Of a DNA stretch of 9,447 bases, positions 5,641 through 9,447 are shown one piece after another (the first letter of the stretch is position 1; each line of letters starts with the position of its first letter). The stretch spans positions 1 to 9,447 of the forward strand of contig JAISTA010000061.1 of NCBI GenBank assembly GCA_031272845.1, given 5' to 3'. The stretch is from Oscillospiraceae bacterium. GTDB taxonomy: Bacteria; Bacillota; Clostridia; Oscillospirales; Oscillospiraceae. Made by a program: the position numbers and the translations under genes. The notes under the pieces were generated by a model, which was given only the letters and a program-made list of their open reading frames with translations, had not been told where the DNA came from and ran no database searches.

Positions 5641-6516
5641 TTGAAATCTCCCGAAACAAAAGAAGAAGCCCTCGGACTTGACTACTGGCGCGCCCAATGG
5701 GAGCGCCGTGCGGAGCCGAAAGCGATAGCGAAGCACACGCCGCAGGTTTGGAACAAGCGCTCGCGCGAGTGGATCGCGGAGCTCGCGAGCGAGGACGGCA
5801 AGCCGTCTATGCTGGCGCGGGTGCGGCAGACGACCGACTTTTTGCTCTCGCGCGGCGCACTTTTGCCGGAATACCGCGCGATAGATGTCGGCTGCGGCCC
5901 CGGACTTTTCGTCGCGGAGTTCGCAAAGCATATACAAACCGCCGCAGGGCTGGACTTTTCAGACAGCTTTACGGAGTACGGCGCAAAGCTCGCGCGTGAG
6001 CGGGGCCTACAAAACGCCGAGTTTTACACGGCTGACTTTTCCGCGCTCGACATTGAAAAAGCGGGCTTTTCAGCCGCGTTTGACCTTGTGTTTACGTCCA
6101 TAACCCCCGCCGCGACAGGCAAGGGCAACCTCGACAAGCTGATTGCAATGTCGCGCAAGCACTGCTACAACGCGGCGTTTGTGCATACCGAGGACGAGCT
6201 TTGCTCGCGCGCCGCGCGTGAGGTTTTCGGCACGGAGTACAGCCCGCGCTTTATGGGCAACGGGCACAACGCGCTGTACAACTATCTGTGGCACCTGGGC
6301 TACTACCCCGAAACGCACTATATAGACGATGTGCGCGAGCTCCCGGTCGGAGAGCACACCGCCGCAAAGCTTGCCGGCAGCCTTAACCTTGAGGACGAGG
6401 CGGCTATTGCCGAAATCAAAGCTTGGCTTGAGCGCGAAAAAATCACAAGCTGGCGCTCCGAATTCAAATTCGGCGGGCTTTTGTGGGACGTAACGGCAAG
6501 AGACAGCCGAAATTAA
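5641..6516 (+). CDS. Class I SAM-dependent methyltransferase, substrate unknown
   Basis: The 291-residue protein has a Rossmann-like methyltransferase core. Motif I is AIDVGCGPGLF (80-90, Asp82, Gly84, Gly86, Gly88), which binds S-adenosylmethionine. GLDFS (103-107) ends in the acidic residue expected to hold the ribose. YTADFSALDI (129-138) is the third strand region, and FDLVFTSITPAA (147-158) is the motif IV strand, with Thr in place of the NPPY seen in N-methyltransferases. An N-terminal helical segment with DYWRAQW and VWNKRSREW may form the substrate lid, and about 100 residues follow the core. No membrane segment is seen. The start is a TTG with only a weak AGG 8 bases upstream. No ATG or GTG near the N-terminus fits better, so coupling to the epimerase stop 17 bases upstream is likely. 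Its stop codon interlocks with that of convergent ytaF. Confidence 0.88.
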   Translation: MKSPETKEEALGLDYWRAQWERRAEPKAIAKHTPQVWNKRSREWIAELASEDGKPSMLARVRQTTDFLLSRGALLPEYRAIDVGCGPGLFVAEFAKHIQTAAGLDFSDSFTEYGAKLARERGLQNAEFYTADFSALDIEKAGFSAAFDLVFTSITPAATGKGNLDKLIAMSRKHCYNAAFVHTEDELCSRAAREVFGTEYSPRFMGNGHNALYNYLWHLGYYPETHYIDDVRELPVGEHTAAKLAGSLNLEDEAAIAEIKAWLEREKITSWRSEFKFGGLLWDVTARDSRN

Positions 6517-7118
6517 CCCGCAAGCCCCGGCATGGTTTTCAGCACGCCGATTATGATCAGAACAACGCCGCCGAGCGGCGACAGGTCAAAACGCACGGCG
6601 CGTCCGGCGCTTTTGCCGGAGAAATAGCCGAGACCGAGCATAGCGGCGCTCACTATCAGCAGCATAATCGACGCAACGGCCGTGGCGCACGGCAGCGCGA
6701 CCATACCTGTCGCGGCTCCGCCCGCTACGCCGTCAAGGCTCATTGCGGCGGAGAGAAAAACCGCCTCCTTGCCGGAAAGAATATTGTCCTTCGGCCGCGA
6801 GTCGGCAGTCTCCGGCTTTCCGAGAATGCGCAGGAACGAAAAGCGCGAGCGCGAAAACACGCGTCGCAGATACCCGTTGTAAACGCGCAGAATGCCGAGA
6901 GCAATCAGTATCGCGCCGGAAAGCTCCGCCGCAAAGGGCAGCGGAGGCAGAAAGCCTACGGCAAGCGCCGCCGCCCAAAATGCCGCGGCGCAGACGGCGG
7001 GCGTTATTATTACGCTTTTTATGCGCACGGTAATTCCGGAAGCGCCGTATGTAAAAAAGGCAAAAAACAGGTCAATGGAGAGTGAAACGGACAGTCCGAG
7101 CAGCTCAGTCAGGTTCAA
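6513..7118 (-). CDS. ytaF: YtaF-like sporulation membrane protein (MntP-related)
   Basis: The 201-residue polytopic membrane protein has about six helices (near 6-26, 36-56, 62-80, 118-136, 145-165, 180-198) arranged as two related halves. Each half begins with a Ser-x-x-Asp-type motif in its first helix: SLSID (Asp16) and MSLDG (Asp129). The loop KPETADSRPKDNILSGKEAV (101-120) is close to the D-P-E-x-A-D...SGxIS..EA signature of YtaF, a membrane protein tied to sporulation in Bacillus and Clostridia. MntP manganese exporters share the same overall fold. The TTG at 7118 is preferred because GGAGG lies 7 bases upstream and the protein then begins directly with helix 1. A longer frame reaches TTG 7166 but adds a polar 16-residue extension without a ribosome binding site. 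Transport activity is inferred only from the MntP relationship. Confidence 0.88.
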   Translation of the reverse strand: MNLTELLGLSVSLSIDLFFAFFTYGASGITVRIKSVIITPAVCAAAFWAAALAVGFLPPLPFAAELSGAILIALGILRVYNGYLRRVFSRSRFSFLRILGKPETADSRPKDNILSGKEAVFLSAAMSLDGVAGGAATGMVALPCATAVASIMLLIVSAAMLGLGYFSGKSAGRAVRFDLSPLGGVVLIIIGVLKTMPGLAG

Positions 7119-7125
7119 TAGGGCA

Positions 7126-7130
7126 CCTCC
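7126..7130 (-). promoter_or_regulatory. Ribosome binding site setting the ytaF start at TTG 7118
   Basis: On the minus strand GGAGG (7130 down to 7126) is followed by 7 bases and TTG at 7118. It lies inside the longer open frame from 7166, so it argues that the first 16 codons of that frame are leader rather than coding sequence. Confidence 0.75.
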
Positions 7131-7144
7131 GCGCACGTTTTTGC

Positions 7145-7150
7145 AGTATA
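7145..7150 (-). promoter_or_regulatory. Possible -10 element for ytaF
   Basis: TATACT on the minus strand matches TATAAT at five of six positions and would start transcription about 20 bases before the TTG at 7118, leaving room for the GGAGG. No -35 resembling TTGACA lies 16-18 bases upstream, so this would need an activator or another sigma factor. It is weak evidence on its own. Confidence 0.25.
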
Positions 7151-7196
7151 TGAAAAAATCGCGCAAAGCGTCGCAGACGGTTTAAGGTTCTAACAA

Positions 7197-9447
7197 ATGA
7201 TACGTATAATCCTCGGAAAAGCCTCCTCCGGCAAGTCGGAAAAAATATTTGATGAGATTGCAGACCGGGTTAACAAAAAGGAGAAAAAGCGGATCCTTGT
7301 CGTTGTGCCCGAGCAATACAGCCATTCCTGTGAGCGCCATTTGGCGGAAACGGCGGGAGCGGCTTTTTCGCTTTATGGAGAGGTTCTGGGCTTTTCGCGG
7401 CTTGCGCGGCGCATTTTGGCGCAGGCGGGTCTGCCGGCGCGCGGCGACACCGGGGGACTGACCGAAAAGCTGCGGTTGTACCGCGTTTTAACCGAGAACG
7501 CGGGTCTGCTGTCCGTTTACGGCACAGTCTCGCGCGGCATCGGCACAGCGCGGCTTTTGCCGAAGCTGTACGGCACGCTGCGTGCGCTGTCCTCCTCCGG
7601 GCTGACCGCCGAAAGGCTGCTTGAAGCGGCGGAAACGGCCGGCGGCGAAACTAAAGGCAAGCTCACAGACCTTGCGCTGCTGCTGTCTGACGGCAGGCTG
7701 CTTTTGCCGGACGACGACACGACGCGGGCGGCGGAGCTTCTGCTGGCCGAGCCGGAGCTTTGCCGTGACACGGTGCTGTATATCGACGGCTTTCACGACT
7801 TTACCTACCCCGAAAGACAGATGGTCGCGGCGCTAATTGCCTGCGGCGCGGAAATGACCTTTTGCTTTACGGCGGACAGGCTCATCTCCTCGCCCTGCGA
7901 GCCGCTTCCGGACGAATACCTGCTACCCGCGCGGGAGGCCGCGCGCGTTTTGCAAGCGGCAGAGCGGTACGGCGTTGAATGCCGCGTTGAACCGCAGCCG
8001 CAGGATTGCGGAAAAAGCGCGGAGCGTCCGGCGGAGGAGCTTGAGGTCGTCACCGCAAAGGGGGACTGGCGGCAGGCCGAAACGGCGGCGTACATAATAC
8101 GCAGGCTTGCCTCGCAGGGGTACCGCTACCGTGAAATCGCTGTTATGACGCGCAAAATCGGCGCGCTTTCCAAAACGGCGCGCAATGTATTCGACAAATT
8201 CGGCATTCCCTCGTACCTTTCCGGCAGAGCTCCGGCGGAGCTGCTCGCGCCGATTCGGTTTATCCGCTCGGCGCTGGACTGCGTTTTGGAAAACTACTCG
8301 GACGAGGCCGTCATAGCGCACATAAAAACCGGACAGACTGCAATCGGGCGCGAGGGCGCGGACTTTCTGGAGCTTTTCATACGCCGCTTCGGCATATCCG
8401 GCCGCAAAATGTTTGCGCAAAAGGCCCCCTGGGCGTTTGTACCCGCGCACGGAGGATTTTCGCGCGAGGAGGATGAAAGCGCCGCACGGACGGCGGATGA
8501 CTTGCGCCGCGCGGTGCTCGCGCCGCTGTCTGCGCTTGAAACGCGCCTGTCCCGCGCGGCGACGCTGCGCGACAGCCTTGCCGCGATTGTCGAGCTTTGC
8601 CGCGAAGCTTCGCTTTACGCAAGCACCGCGGCGCTTGCCGAGGACCTGCGCCGAGACGGCGACGAGCAATCTGCAAGCGAGCTGGAGGCGTTTTGGGGCG
8701 TATTTGCAGACAGCCTGGACACTGCTTGCGATGAGCTGGGCGGCATTTCCGTTTCCGCGCGCGAGTTCGTGCGGATACTGGAGCTTGTTTTTTCCGAGAT
8801 GACCGTCGGGTCTATTCCCGCGAGCCTTGACGCTGTTTTGATCGGCGATTTTTCCTTTTCGCGAAAGCGGGAGGTGCGCGCGCTGATAGTGCTGGACGCG
8901 CACGACGGCAGCTTTCCCGCCGCGCAGGAGTCCTCCGGCGTGCTTACAGAGCGGGAGGACGCGTTTTTGCGTTCACGTTTTCCGGAGCTGACACAGGAGC
9001 CGGACGACGATTTTGCCCGCGAGGCGGGATTGATACACGCAAGCCTTTCAGAGGCGAGCGACAAGCTGTTTTTCATCTGCCCGGAGGGACGCGAGCCGTC
9101 GTCAGCCGTCACGGCGCTGATGAGGTCTTACGGCGCGGAGACAAAAAAATACGCGCAGGAGCAGGTTCTGTCCGCCGCCGCCGCGCCTTACGCTGAGCTT
9201 TTGGCAGAGCTCGGTTTTGCTGAAAACGCGGAGGAATCCGCGCCGAAGCTGTCGCCAGATACGGCGCGGCGGCTTTACGGCGATACGGTTGCCGTGTCGC
9301 CCTCACGCGCCGAAAAATGGTTCGGCTGCCGATACCGCTTTTTCCTTGAGGAGGGTCTGCGCCTGTCGGACGGCGCGGACGACGACCTGGACGCGCGGCT
9401 GTCCGGAACGATACTGCACTCTGTTTTCTCAGACCTGATAATCGCGG
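7197..9447 (+). CDS. addB: AddB-type ATP-dependent helicase/deoxyribonuclease subunit B, truncated by the window edge
   Basis: The first 750 residues of the AddB subunit of the AddAB helicase-nuclease, the Gram-positive counterpart of RecBCD, which processes double-strand breaks for recombination. The protein opens with a Walker A motif GKASSGKS (7-14), then VVVPEQYS (35-42) and GEVLGFSRLARR (61-72), all typical of AddB. LYIDGFHDF (about 194-202) is the family's core IDGF block, and ALIVLDAHDGSFP is the late UvrD/Rep-like motif. Near the edge, SPSRAEKWFGCRYRFF supplies the first of the four iron-sulfur cysteines (Cys711), and SGTILHSVF holds the conserved His741 that begins the RecB-type nuclease domain. 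The catalytic Asp/Lys residues and the last three cysteines lie beyond the window. The ATG has AAGG (7184-7187) 9 bases upstream. The frame is uninterrupted. addA is expected downstream, outside this window. Confidence 0.93.
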   Translation, partial: MIRIILGKASSGKSEKIFDEIADRVNKKEKKRILVVVPEQYSHSCERHLAETAGAAFSLYGEVLGFSRLARRILAQAGLPARGDTGGLTEKLRLYRVLTENAGLLSVYGTVSRGIGTARLLPKLYGTLRALSSSGLTAERLLEAAETAGGETKGKLTDLALLLSDGRLLLPDDDTTRAAELLLAEPELCRDTVLYIDGFHDFTYPERQMVAALIACGAEMTFCFTADRLISSPCEPLPDEYLLPAREAARVLQAAERYGVECRVEPQPQDCGKSAERPAEELEVVTAKGDWRQAETAAYIIRRLASQGYRYREIAVMTRKIGALSKTARNVFDKFGIPSYLSGRAPAELLAPIRFIRSALDCVLENYSDEAVIAHIKTGQTAIGREGADFLELFIRRFGISGRKMFAQKAPWAFVPAHGGFSREEDESAARTADDLRRAVLAPLSALETRLSRAATLRDSLAAIVELCREASLYASTAALAEDLRRDGDEQSASELEAFWGVFADSLDTACDELGGISVSAREFVRILELVFSEMTVGSIPASLDAVLIGDFSFSRKREVRALIVLDAHDGSFPAAQESSGVLTEREDAFLRSRFPELTQEPDDDFAREAGLIHASLSEASDKLFFICPEGREPSSAVTALMRSYGAETKKYAQEQVLSAAAAPYAELLAELGFAENAEESAPKLSPDTARRLYGDTVAVSPSRAEKWFGCRYRFFLEEGLRLSDGADDDLDARLSGTILHSVFSDLIIA

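Noticed and set aside
6458..6473. Inverted repeat CCGAATT/AATTCGG near the end of the methyltransferase gene as a terminator
   Set aside because: The stem is A+T-rich in its centre, the loop is tiny, it lies about 40 bases before the stop codon and is not followed by a T run.
6483..7085. 200-codon open frame on the plus strand
   Set aside because: It is antisense to ytaF; its product is Arg/His/Lys/Gln-rich low-complexity sequence, the usual shadow of a membrane protein in G+C-rich DNA.
7923..8903. 326-codon open frame on the minus strand
   Set aside because: It lies entirely within addB, whose frame is continuous with family motifs on both sides; the antisense product is Arg-rich with no domain.

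Overview
The window looks like a chromosomal segment of a fairly high-G+C member of the Clostridia (Bacillota), possibly one of the uncultured gut lineages. The support is a YtaF-type sporulation membrane protein, an AddB-type helicase-nuclease subunit, DUF4125 and DUF4037 family proteins, AAGGA/GGAGG ribosome binding sites and several TTG or GTG starts. I see no tRNA, rRNA, CRISPR array, transposase, integrase or phage gene. The genus cannot be named from the sequence alone.

Layout. (1) Positions 1-187, minus strand: the N-terminal part of an unidentified exported or membrane-anchored protein that runs off the left edge. (2) Positions 188-343: a divergent intergenic region with a good sigma-A type promoter (TTGAAT, 17 bases, TACAAT) overlapped by two nested inverted repeats. 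(3) Positions 344-6516, plus strand: seven genes with gaps of 17 to 61 bases and no recognisable terminator between them, so possibly one transcript. They are a DUF4125 protein, a TPR-repeat protein, a DUF4037 nucleotidyltransferase-like protein, a lipoprotein with a degenerate leucine-rich-repeat-like domain, a TPM-domain membrane protein, an NAD(P)-dependent epimerase/dehydratase-like protein and a class I SAM-dependent methyltransferase. (4) Positions 6513-7118, minus strand: a YtaF-like six-helix membrane protein, convergent with the methyltransferase and sharing the TTAA in which both stop codons lie. (5) From 7197 to the right edge, plus strand: the first 750 codons of addB, divergent from ytaF across 78 bases.

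How the parts may work together. The first three genes (DUF4125, TPR, DUF4037) are the most system-like part: an all-helical protein of unknown function, a protein-interaction scaffold and a putative nucleotidyltransferase, transcribed together behind a promoter with operator-like repeats. No biochemical role is established for them. The next two genes are envelope proteins. The epimerase and methyltransferase could form a small-molecule modification pair, but no substrate is evident. ytaF and addB are ordinary chromosomal genes with their own context. Several starts are better placed by ribosome binding site than by longest open frame, notably ytaF (TTG at 7118) and the lipoprotein (ATG at 2936).
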